Shown here: positions 1-5,733 of the stretch, piece by piece
How positions within the stretch are numbered: the first letter of the stretch is position 1
Layout of the letters: the number at the start of each line of letters is the position of its first letter
Assembly (NCBI GenBank): GCA_031275035.1
Contig: JAISPH010000076.1
Location: 1-12,106 of the forward strand
Length of the DNA: 12,106 bases
From: Treponema sp.
GTDB lineage: Bacteria > Spirochaetota > Spirochaetia > Treponematales > Breznakiellaceae
Reading direction: 5' to 3'
Notes under the pieces: model-generated
The model's input: the letters and a program-made list of their open reading frames with translations, nothing else
The model's database searches: none
What the model was told of the DNA's origin: nothing
Made by a program: the position numbers and the translations under genes

Positions 1-19
1 GACAGACTACCTTAAAAAA

Positions 20-745
20 CTACAAAAGCGATCCCGCCTCGCGGTCAACCATAACAGTTAAAGCGGGGTGCAGCCTTACCACGGTGGCCGGCACCTCTTC
101 CGTCAAGGGGCCCTGTACGATTTGGCGTATTACCGCCGCCTTACTTTTACCTTTGGCAATAAGCAGAATCTCTCTCGCCAGCATAATATCCCGAATTCCC
201 ATGGTAATTCCAAACCGGGGCACACTGTCCGCCCCTCCGAACATTCCCGACTTGTCTTTCCGGGTATTCTGTGATATCGGCGCTATCCGGAAGCTGCTAT
301 CAAAAGGGGTCCCGGGTTCATTAAAACCAATATGCCCGTTGTTTCCGACTCCCAGGATCAACAGATCTATTCCTCCGAAGCGCTGAATGGTGTCCCGAAA
401 AACCTCCAGCTCCTTTTCCGGGGGATCGCAGAGGCCGTCGGGCACATAGGTGTTTTCCATTTTGATATTGATTTTGCCCAGAAGGGCTTCGTTGATACGA
501 TAGCGGCAGCCGCGTTTGTCATCCGCCGCCAGACCCACGTATTCATCTAAATTGCATGTTTTACATTCCGAATAGTCTATCCCCAGCTTCCCGTGGAGAT
601 CGGCAACCAGGGCATACATATTTTTTGTCGTATCCCCGGTGGCAAGGGCAAAAAAAGAATTTGGTTTCTTTACCGCCTGCCGTGTAAAAAACAGCGCCGC
701 CTCCCGATCAAGGGACGGCGGGGTTTCAAGGCTTATCAGCTTCAA
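20..745 (-). CDS. nagB: Glucosamine-6-phosphate deaminase (NagB family)
   Basis: Converts glucosamine 6-phosphate to fructose 6-phosphate and ammonia in the cytoplasm. This is the last amino-sugar-specific step before glycolysis. The 241-residue product has the family hallmarks in order: a sugar-phosphate loop LATGDTT (residues 34-40, where LATGSTP is usual), NLDEY with the ring-opening/proton-transfer Asp68, and GVGNNGHIGFNEP with Asn136, His138 and Glu143. Enterobacterial NagB has Asp at the Asn136 position, but Asn there is common in the Bacillus-type branch. Length fits the short Bacillus-type form. I chose a TTG start because GGAGGT lies 7 nt upstream and the protein then begins MKLISL, as family members do. 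A GTG at 802 would add 19 unconserved residues and enlarge the overlap with the kinase gene. It overlaps the kinase 3' end by 20 nt, so translation is probably coupled. Family assignment is firm; the physiological substrate is inferred from family. Confidence 0.92.
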   Translation of the reverse strand: MKLISLETPPSLDREAALFFTRQAVKKPNSFFALATGDTTKNMYALVADLHGKLGIDYSECKTCNLDEYVGLAADDKRGCRYRINEALLGKINIKMENTYVPDGLCDPPEKELEVFRDTIQRFGGIDLLILGVGNNGHIGFNEPGTPFDSSFRIAPISQNTRKDKSGMFGGADSVPRFGITMGIRDIMLAREILLIAKGKSKAAVIRQIVQGPLTEEVPATVVRLHPALTVMVDREAGSLL

Positions 746-1820
746 TTCCGGAACCTCCGTAAGTATATGAGACTTGTTCGACAAGCCGGCCGCCTGTCTC
801 ACAAGCCCGAAAAAGGCGAAACAGATTACGCTCCGCGGAACAATGCTCGATCTCCCGCATCACCTCCCCGGGTATTCCGTCAGGGTAAAGCCGATCGTAC
901 TCAAGCAAAAGGGCGCCGACAACCGGCTCAAAACGCGCGTTCAAACAGTTGATTTTGGGAAGATCCTTTCTAAGATTCTTCTGCAGCAGTTCAACCATAA
1001 CAGAGCCGCTTTTCGGAACACCGCCGGAAAGCACCATGGTTATTTCCCTGTCTTTCATTCCAAGCTTCCCGGCCCCAACAATCACGTAACGGGCAAGTTC
1101 CCCGCAGAACCACTCTATGTATCTTTGCGCCACCGTATCCCCCATGTTAATCGCCTGGAACAGCAGGGGGCTGTACTCTTTGTAAGAGGGGATCCAGGGC
1201 ACGGATGTTTCCGCGCATCCGGTGGTCACCGACATATAAAGCTCGTTCACCGAACTATACCCTGTCTTCTCCAGCAACAGCCTGGTCAGCAGGGTCTTTT
1301 CCCCAAGCCCCGACTCGGCGTCATATACGGCCTGGAAAACAAATTTCCCAATAGCTCCCGCGCCCTGGTGGATATCCTTTAAATAATAAGCGTATATATA
1401 CTTTTCTCCCTTCCGGTTCACCACCGCGCAGTTGGCGCCGGTACCCAGACAGATTACCGCGCAATCCCTTCCCTTTATTTCCGTTCCGCCCCGAAGAGCC
1501 CCTATACAGTCATTGTACAATGTAACACAATTGATCCCCAGGGTGTTACGCAGGTTTTTCCGGCCTATGGCATATTCAAAATCCCAATCGGCCCCGTTGC
1601 AACTTGCGGAAATACTCTGAATATCGGTAAGATCCAGGCCCGCGTCAGATACCGCTTTATCGGCGGCATATTTAACCCGGATCATTCTAACCGCCCTGCG
1701 TTCCCCGGCTACCGCCGTCCAGTCACGATCGTTTCCGAATCCCAAAATACGACCGGTATGATCGGCGATAACAACATCGGTCTTGGTTCCACCCTGATCA
1801 ATACCCATTATATAAGCCAT
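726..1820 (-). CDS. BadF/BadG-type ATPase, probable N-acetylglucosamine/amino-sugar kinase
   Basis: ASKHA-fold kinase expected to phosphorylate an imported sugar with ATP in the cytoplasm. Visible motifs in the 364-residue product are phosphate-1 loop GIDQGGTKTDVVI (residues 6-18), YNDCIGALRGG (102-112) with Asp104 as likely catalytic base, phosphate-2 loop CLGTGANC (124-131), HQGAGAIG (151-158) in place of the more usual DEGSG-type loop, and LSGGVPKSG near the adenosine site. Length is somewhat above the usual 300-330 residues because of a C-terminal extension. I chose ATG at 1818-1820: GGGGG lies about 5 nt upstream and the protein then starts MAYIMGID as in relatives. An alternative TTG at 1841 has AAGGAG 10 nt upstream and would add 7 residues. 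It follows lacI after 44 nt and overlaps nagB. Context with nagB and GH4 suggests GlcNAc, glucosamine or a disaccharide as substrate, but BadF members also include 2-hydroxyglutaryl-CoA dehydratase activators, so specificity is inference. Confidence 0.85.
   Translation of the reverse strand: MAYIMGIDQGGTKTDVVIADHTGRILGFGNDRDWTAVAGERRAVRMIRVKYAADKAVSDAGLDLTDIQSISASCNGADWDFEYAIGRKNLRNTLGINCVTLYNDCIGALRGGTEIKGRDCAVICLGTGANCAVVNRKGEKYIYAYYLKDIHQGAGAIGKFVFQAVYDAESGLGEKTLLTRLLLEKTGYSSVNELYMSVTTGCAETSVPWIPSYKEYSPLLFQAINMGDTVAQRYIEWFCGELARYVIVGAGKLGMKDREITMVLSGGVPKSGSVMVELLQKNLRKDLPKINCLNARFEPVVGALLLEYDRLYPDGIPGEVMREIEHCSAERNLFRLFRACETGGRLVEQVSYTYGGSGIEADKP
753..758 (-). promoter_or_regulatory. Shine-Dalgarno of nagB inside the kinase gene
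   Basis: On the minus strand the sequence GGAGGT sits 7 nt before a TTG codon (743-745). It lies within the last codons of the upstream kinase gene. This placement decides the nagB start and implies coupled translation of the two genes. Confidence 0.75.
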
Positions 1821-1864
1821 CGGATCCCCCAGTTGCCACAAGAATTAAAGACTCCTTAAAAACA

Positions 1865-2878
1865 CTATTTTGTTGAATACTCCATTTTTAACGAACATAC
1901 CGTTTCCCCGGCGATAAGCCCGGTATGAAACATCTTTTTCAATGCCGGTTCCCCGGGATTTTCGATATGCTTCAGAAGACGCTTGACCGCGAAATCGCCC
2001 ATTTCGGAGAGAGGCTGCCGCATCGTAGTCAGCACAGGTCCCCAGGAGGCGAATATATCGGCCGAAAGACCGTCAAATCCGGTGACGGATAATTCCTCCG
2101 GAACCTTTATTCCCAACTTTACGCATGACGCGAGTACATAAGTGGCTACGGTATCACCGCTGCACACAAAGACCTGCGGAAGGTTGCGGAGGGAATAGAG
2201 TTCCCGGATAAGTTCAAAAACCCCCTGAAATCCCGGTTTCTCCAAAGGATAGACATAACTATTACCCGCCATAAGCTGATGCTCCCGCATGGCGGCGAGA
2301 AAACCGGCCAGACGATCGGTCCCGGCCCGGGTTGACAAATTCCAGGGAATCATGCGGATATCGGTAAACCCCATGTCGATCACATGTTTTGTTATGTTAT
2401 ACTGGCCTTGAAAATTATCAACCAATATTTTCTCGACATCGACCCCGGGCAGATCGTTTTCAATCAAAACCAGCGGCATTTCGTTTTGAATAAAAATATC
2501 GATCATGAGCTTGTCAGAGATTGAACTTCCGTATATAAGGACACCCCGGGTACAGCCCCGGGAAAGAATCCCCGCAACCTCTTCTTTTACGGTACTGTCA
2601 TCAAAACAATCAACAATTGTTAAGGCATATCCTTCCGCCAAGGCGCCGGCAGAACAGGCGGACAAGAGGGGGGCATGAAAGGAAGACACCCCGTCAAGGA
2701 TAACTGAAATGGTGTTTCCCTCCCTGGCGCCGGGCAGCCGGTAATGCAGATAATTGATGGCGTCCTGAATCCGGGCCCTGTTTTCCTTGCCGACTCCCGA
2801 TTTTTCATTAATAAACCGGGATACCAGGGCCTTTGAAACCCCCGCCCTGTTAGCAACCTGTTCCATCGTTACTTTCAT
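1865..2878 (-). CDS. LacI/GalR-family transcriptional regulator
   Basis: Sugar-responsive DNA-binding repressor, probably controlling this locus. Its N-terminal helix-turn-helix is MEQVANRAGVSKALVSRFIN (residues 5-24). The recognition helix reads SKALVSR where (A/T)TVSR is usual. A hinge region follows (about 45-57, ending YLHYRLPGA). Residues from about 60 to 330 form a periplasmic-binding-protein-like sensor, ending with the typical LTTMRQPLSEMGDFAVKRLL block. The 337-residue length is normal for the family. The ATG start has AGGTGG only 3-4 nt upstream, a weak site. The gene sits second in the minus-strand operon, between the GH4 gene (92 nt upstream) and the kinase (44 nt downstream), so it is likely autoregulated with the catabolic genes. 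Candidate targets are the palindrome and TGTAAA boxes in the 4225-4873 control region. The family call is solid; effector and operator are inferred. Confidence 0.93.
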   Translation of the reverse strand: MKVTMEQVANRAGVSKALVSRFINEKSGVGKENRARIQDAINYLHYRLPGAREGNTISVILDGVSSFHAPLLSACSAGALAEGYALTIVDCFDDSTVKEEVAGILSRGCTRGVLIYGSSISDKLMIDIFIQNEMPLVLIENDLPGVDVEKILVDNFQGQYNITKHVIDMGFTDIRMIPWNLSTRAGTDRLAGFLAAMREHQLMAGNSYVYPLEKPGFQGVFELIRELYSLRNLPQVFVCSGDTVATYVLASCVKLGIKVPEELSVTGFDGLSADIFASWGPVLTTMRQPLSEMGDFAVKRLLKHIENPGEPALKKMFHTGLIAGETVCSLKMEYSTK

Positions 2879-2924
2879 AATCCACCTGATCGTCCGCGGC
2901 TAAAGAAATATTTGGGGAAGGGAG

Positions 2925-2959
2925 CCGGAACCGCGGATTTGCCGGGCCTTTGGTTCCGG
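2925..2959. repeat. Inverted repeat between GH4 gene and lacI
   Basis: CCGGAACC (2925-2932) and GGTTCCGG (2952-2959) form perfect 8-bp arms around a 19-nt loop in the 92-nt gap between the GH4 stop and the lacI start. No T-run follows on the minus strand, so it is not a standard intrinsic terminator. It could slow transcription, act as an mRNA-processing barrier that lowers lacI expression, or be an operator. Confidence 0.5.
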
Positions 2960-2970
2960 AGAAAGGCGGG

Positions 2971-4224
2971 TTAGCTGAAACGGGGCAGGTAATCACGGTT
3001 TGCCTCCAGAAGTTCGTTGAACAGAGTTTCCGCCGCATCGTAGTCCATCACCAGGGGGTGGTGGGTAAGGGCCAGGATAGCCGTATCCCGGTCACCGGTA
3101 ACCGCCGCTTCGGCGGTGAGCATCTCGTAGTTTTTGACCATTGATACAAGTCCCCAGACGGCCTTGGGGGGCGGGGCGGATACCAGGGGGCGTATGCCGT
3201 TGGCGTTAATCATCACCGCGGTTTCGATAACCGCGTTATCGGGGAGGAACCTGAATACCCCCCTGTTCGGAATATTTATCACCGCCCAGGTATCCCGGTT
3301 ATTGTAGATCGCCTCCATCGTCCCGATGGCTACCGCTGAATATCCTCCCCCTCCCCGCTTCTGGAGGGAGTTTGGCTTGTCAGTGAAAGCGGGATTTTGA
3401 AAATCGGTATAAATATCTTTTTCAAGCTCCAGCACCAGTTCCCCCCGGGTTTTGGGCGCGTTTTTCAAGGCTTCGGTCTTTTTTCGCCGGTGGTAGTAGT
3501 ACTGGAGGTATCCGCTGGGAATAGCGCCGATTTTTGCGGCGATTTCCGGTGAAACCTCGCCGACCCTGGCCGCCACCTTAAGGAATTCCTCCCTGTTTAT
3601 CGGACGTCCCCGGACTTTGATGTTGTAGGAATAATTCAGATGGTTAAGGCCAAATATGTCGTATTGGACATCTTTGCTGTCCACCCCTAAGGCCGCCGCC
3701 GTATTCCAGGTTGTGCGGATACCGCCGGCGCAAAGGGCGGCGCATTTTAGGTCCGTATTATCATGAAGCGCCTGGGAAACAATACCCGTCGGGTTGGTGT
3801 AATTGATAAGCCACGCATCAGGGGCGTTTTTTTTCATACATTCCGCGATAGAAAGCATTGCCGGAATGGTTCGCAGGGCTTTCATAAAACCACCGGGGCC
3901 GGTAGTCTCCTGGCCGATAAAACCGGCGGCCAAAGGTATTTTTTCATCCTTAACCCGGCTGATATTTCCCCCGACACGAATCTGGGTGTTTACAAAATCA
4001 GCCCCGCCAACCGCCTGTTCAAGATTTGTGGTGCTTTCTATGGCAACATCCAAGCCAAGATGGCGGGCATAACGACCGCAAAAGGATGCAACCGCTTTCA
4101 GGCGCTGTTCGTCAATATCCATCAGGGTAATTTTTTTTACCGGGAAGCGATCTCTGATTTCCGCCAGCTTCTCAAAGATCTCGGGCGTGTAGGAACTTCC
4201 CGCTCCGACCAGACATATTTTCAT
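2971..4224 (-). CDS. GH4 glycosidase, 6-phospho-beta-glucosidase type (BglT/ChbF-like)
   Basis: Family 4 glycosidases cleave 6-phosphorylated glycosides in the cytoplasm by an NAD+- and Mn2+-dependent redox/elimination mechanism. The 417-residue product (relatives run about 415-450) starts with a Rossmann dinucleotide fold, CLVGAGSSYTPE (residues 4-15). It then shows IGQETTGPGGF (103-113) and NYTNPTGIVSQA (141-152), both typical of the 6-phospho-beta-glucosidase branch. Metal ligands are Cys165 and His195 (GLNH), and the catalytic-Tyr block is KRGGGGYS with Tyr295. The C-terminal LLEANRDYL block is also BglT-like. The usual CN(V/I)P motif at the metal Cys reads CAGG here, losing the conserved Asn and Pro, so substrate choice may differ. 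I chose the ATG at 4222-4224 because AGGGGG lies 7 nt upstream; an ATG two codons earlier is only 1 nt from that site. First gene of the minus operon, with a long structured leader. It needs a phosphorylated substrate, which the kinase here could supply. Confidence 0.9.
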   Translation of the reverse strand: MKICLVGAGSSYTPEIFEKLAEIRDRFPVKKITLMDIDEQRLKAVASFCGRYARHLGLDVAIESTTNLEQAVGGADFVNTQIRVGGNISRVKDEKIPLAAGFIGQETTGPGGFMKALRTIPAMLSIAECMKKNAPDAWLINYTNPTGIVSQALHDNTDLKCAALCAGGIRTTWNTAAALGVDSKDVQYDIFGLNHLNYSYNIKVRGRPINREEFLKVAARVGEVSPEIAAKIGAIPSGYLQYYYHRRKKTEALKNAPKTRGELVLELEKDIYTDFQNPAFTDKPNSLQKRGGGGYSAVAIGTMEAIYNNRDTWAVINIPNRGVFRFLPDNAVIETAVMINANGIRPLVSAPPPKAVWGLVSMVKNYEMLTAEAAVTGDRDTAILALTHHPLVMDYDAAETLFNELLEANRDYLPRFS

Positions 4225-4257
4225 AAGCATACCCCCTAACAGCCGGTTGCACTTGTA

Positions 4258-4287
4258 GATTCTTGCGCCACCAGTGACGCAAAAATC
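4258..4287 (-). promoter_or_regulatory. Leader hairpin upstream of the GH4 gene
   Basis: The leftward transcript folds here into 13 paired positions closed by a CUGG tetraloop. Eleven pairs are Watson-Crick and two are U-G wobbles. Both wobbles work only in the minus-strand RNA; on the plus strand the same positions would be C-A mismatches. That asymmetry supports selection on leftward RNA structure. It ends 20 nt before the AGGGGG ribosome site (4232-4237). No U-tract follows, so it is not an intrinsic terminator as it stands. Confidence 0.6.
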
Positions 4288-4309
4288 CCGATTGTCCGGC
4301 CTATTTTAC

Positions 4310-4380
4310 GGAGTTTGTAGGGTAAGAATCGCCTGTCAGGCGATTCTTTAGGATTTTACGTGCGAAACGCAACAAACTCC
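4310..4380 (-). promoter_or_regulatory. Structured 5' leader element with nested stems
   Basis: An outer stem pairs GGAGTTTGT with ACAAACTCC (plus-strand 4372-4380 and 4310-4318, 9 bp). It encloses a strong perfect stem-loop at 4324-4348 (12-bp arms about a single central base) and a small hairpin at 4361-4371 (4-bp arms, TTT loop). The layout is a three-way junction that would form as soon as the leftward transcript starts near 4382. An 8-bp direct repeat ATTTTACG (4303-4310 and 4353-4360) flanks the central stem. I do not recognise it as a known riboswitch class. It may be a cis-regulatory RNA, or a stabilising leader, for the GH4-lacI-kinase-nagB operon. Confidence 0.5.
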
Positions 4381-4388
4381 CAGGATTT

Positions 4389-4417
4389 ATATTACCCGGC
4401 AGCCTAAAAAATGTCAA
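4389..4417 (-). promoter_or_regulatory. Leftward sigma-70 promoter for the GH4-lacI-kinase-nagB operon
   Basis: On the minus strand TTGACA (4412-4417, perfect -35) is followed after exactly 17 bp by TAATAT (4389-4394, -10). The predicted start is near 4382, giving a leader of about 158 nt. The -35 overlaps the left end of the 51-bp inverted repeat, so a protein bound there could block or contact RNA polymerase. Confidence 0.8.
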
Positions 4418-4465
4418 CATTACTACCTGTATGTAAACAATATTTACATACAGGTAGTAATGTTG
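4415..4465. repeat. Perfect inverted repeat, 23-bp arms with 5-bp centre
   Basis: Arms 4415-4437 and 4443-4465 are exact reverse complements around CAATA. The core is ATGTAAA-CAATA-TTTACAT and the outer part is CAACATTACTACCTGT and its complement. It abuts the leftward -35 (TTGACA shares its end) and lies outside both predicted transcripts, so it probably acts as DNA. A large operator bound by the LacI-type protein or another dimeric regulator is likely. A small mobile remnant is an alternative, but I see no target duplication. Confidence 0.85.
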
Positions 4466-4680
4466 GAACCCACCGCCCGGTCCAGCCCCCAATTTTAAAA
4501 ATCTTCTTGTTTTCCCATGGTTTACCAAAGGGAGTACCGCCCCCTTTCGCGCCCAATCGGCTCATTTCGAGGCTAAAAATCTCTCCATATCCACCGGTTT
4601 TCGCTATCCCCCGCAGGCGAATGAATAATTTCGGGTATTTTACCCCGAATATTTCTGGTTTTGCCGGATTTTAAGGATAA
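4466..4680. other. Central part of the divergent control region, no gene seen
   Basis: About 215 bp with no convincing coding sequence. Open frames crossing it read through the palindrome or promoters and lack ribosome sites. The plus strand is pyrimidine-rich in its first half. A modest stem-loop lies at 4630-4649 (TTCGGGTA, three-base loop, TACCCGAA with one extra C), without a clear T-run. Confidence 0.6.
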
Positions 4681-4685
4681 ATAAA

Positions 4686-4702
4686 TGTAAATTTCTTGTA
4701 AA
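4686..4702 (+). promoter_or_regulatory. Tandem TGTAAA boxes upstream of the rightward promoter
   Basis: TGTAAA occurs at 4686-4691 and again at 4697-4702, in direct orientation 11 bp apart, about one helical turn. They lie just upstream of the rightward -35. The same hexamer is in both arms of the 51-bp palindrome. They may be binding sites for a shared regulator, though the surrounding DNA is AT-rich and chance is not excluded. Confidence 0.35.
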
Positions 4703-4708
4703 TAAATA

Positions 4709-4737
4709 TTGCATTTATACAATTTTGATTCTATAAT
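4709..4737 (+). promoter_or_regulatory. Rightward sigma-70 promoter for the amidohydrolase-ABC transporter operon
   Basis: TTGCAT (4709-4714) and a perfect TATAAT (4732-4737) are separated by 17 bp. Transcription would begin near 4744 and leave a leader of about 130 nt before the amidohydrolase ATG. The upstream DNA is AT-rich, as expected of an active promoter. Confidence 0.75.
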
Positions 4738-4747
4738 GCCCTGAGAA

Positions 4748-4756
4748 TGTAAACAA
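4748..4756 (+). promoter_or_regulatory. Operator-like half-site at the rightward transcription start
   Basis: TGTAAACAA recurs here exactly as at 4432-4440 in the left arm and centre of the palindrome. It sits about 5 nt downstream of the predicted start. A regulator bound at both places could control the divergent operons together. This is inference from nine identical bases. Confidence 0.35.
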
Positions 4757-4873
4757 AACAGGGGCAAGTTTAATGATGGAGCTTATGCCGCCGGAGTACC
4801 TGGTTTTGTTCCCCGTTTCATTCGCTGTCCGCGGCGGGCGTAAACAGGGTGTTAGCGCAAGAAGGAGGAGGCT

Positions 4874-5665
4874 ATGCAAGTTTGTTGGGAATATTTAACA
4901 CCGGCGGATTTTAAAGCCCTGGTTAAAAAGGAAAAGCTTTGCATATTGCCCATAGGATCCCTGGAACGCCACGGTGAGCATTTACCCTTCGGCACCGATG
5001 GTCTTACCATCCACGAAATAGCTGTGCGGGCCGCCCGGAAAGAACCCTGCATCGTATTTCCCCCTTACTGGTTCGGCCAGGTCCATGAAGCCGCCTGTTT
5101 TACCGGTACGATTAACTTTAATCAGCGCCTGTTATTGCAAATTTTAGAAACCCTGCTGGATCAGATAGCCAACAATGGTTTTAAAAAGATCCTTATCCTG
5201 AGCGGCCATGGGGGGAATACCAATTTTCTGCAATATTTTGCCATGTCCCAATGCGACCGGGAAGTGGATTATACCCTGTATATCGGAGCCGCCCGGGGAG
5301 AACGGATAAACAATTTTCCCTGGGAATCCCAGGGAGGCCACGCGGATGAAAGGGAAACCAGTATGATGATGGTGGTTGCGCCGGAAGCGGTTAAAATGGA
5401 ATACCACCGTTATCAGGAACCCATACTTCCCGAGCGGGACACCGCGGCCCTGGGGGTTTATACCGGGTATTGGTGGTATGCCCACTATCCCGAACATGTT
5501 GCCGGGTGTCCTTCCCTGGCAACGAGGGAAAAAGGAGAGCGGGCGATGGAAGCCGCGGTGGCGGATGTGGCCGATATGATAAAGAAAGTTAAGGAGGATA
5601 CTCTGGTTCCTTCCTTGCAGAAGGAATTTTACGCGAAACAGCGCAGTGTAAAGGATGCCAATTAG
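4874..5665 (+). CDS. Creatininase-family metal-dependent amidohydrolase
   Basis: Cytoplasmic amide-bond hydrolase of the creatininase/creatinine amidohydrolase fold; the natural substrate is unknown here. The 263-residue product has PIGSLERHGEHLPFGTDG (residues 26-43), giving the metal ligands Glu31, His33 and Asp42. It also has SGHGGN (110-115), and GGHADERETSMM (154-165) with His156 and Glu159/Glu161. These cover the binuclear-metal site of the family. Length is normal (about 240-270). The start has AAGGAGG 5 nt upstream. It is first in the plus-strand operon, 68 nt before the binding-protein gene and divergent from the amino-sugar operon. That setting suggests action on an amide of the imported compound, such as an N-acyl amino sugar, rather than on creatinine. 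Family certain from motifs; role inferred. Confidence 0.88.
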   Translation: MQVCWEYLTPADFKALVKKEKLCILPIGSLERHGEHLPFGTDGLTIHEIAVRAARKEPCIVFPPYWFGQVHEAACFTGTINFNQRLLLQILETLLDQIANNGFKKILILSGHGGNTNFLQYFAMSQCDREVDYTLYIGAARGERINNFPWESQGGHADERETSMMMVVAPEAVKMEYHRYQEPILPERDTAALGVYTGYWWYAHYPEHVAGCPSLATREKGERAMEAAVADVADMIKKVKEDTLVPSLQKEFYAKQRSVKDAN

Positions 5666-5733
5666 CGGAAACATCAGGATCCCTGTCCTAAGCCGGGGAT
5701 ACTTGATAATTTTTATCGCGGAGGAGAATTTCT

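Noticed and set aside
593..1382. Long plus-strand open frames opposite nagB and the kinase gene
   Set aside because: They lie antisense to genes with clear catalytic motifs, have no recognisable domain and no good ribosome site.
3763..4239. Plus-strand open frame of 158 codons opposite the GH4 gene
   Set aside because: Shadow of a well-supported GH4 enzyme; basic, low-complexity translation with no family features.
4225..4382. glmS ribozyme or other familiar riboswitch ahead of the amino-sugar operon
   Set aside because: The stem order and sequences do not match any class I can recall, and glmS precedes synthase genes. Left as an unassigned structured leader.
4415..4465. The long inverted repeat as an intrinsic terminator (on the minus strand a T-run follows it)
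   Set aside because: The T-run is the spacer of a near-perfect leftward promoter whose -35 overlaps the repeat end, and no gene is transcribed into it. The stem is also AT-rich.
4301..4674. Short open frames on both strands within the control region
   Set aside because: They run through the palindrome, the promoter and leader stems and lack Shine-Dalgarno sequences.
5144..5674. Minus-strand frame of 176 codons opposite the amidohydrolase
   Set aside because: Antisense to a gene with complete metal-site motifs; no motif of its own.
5666..5733. ATCCC/GGGAT stem between amidohydrolase and binding-protein genes
   Set aside because: Only five base pairs with no T-run, so too weak to call a terminator or attenuator.
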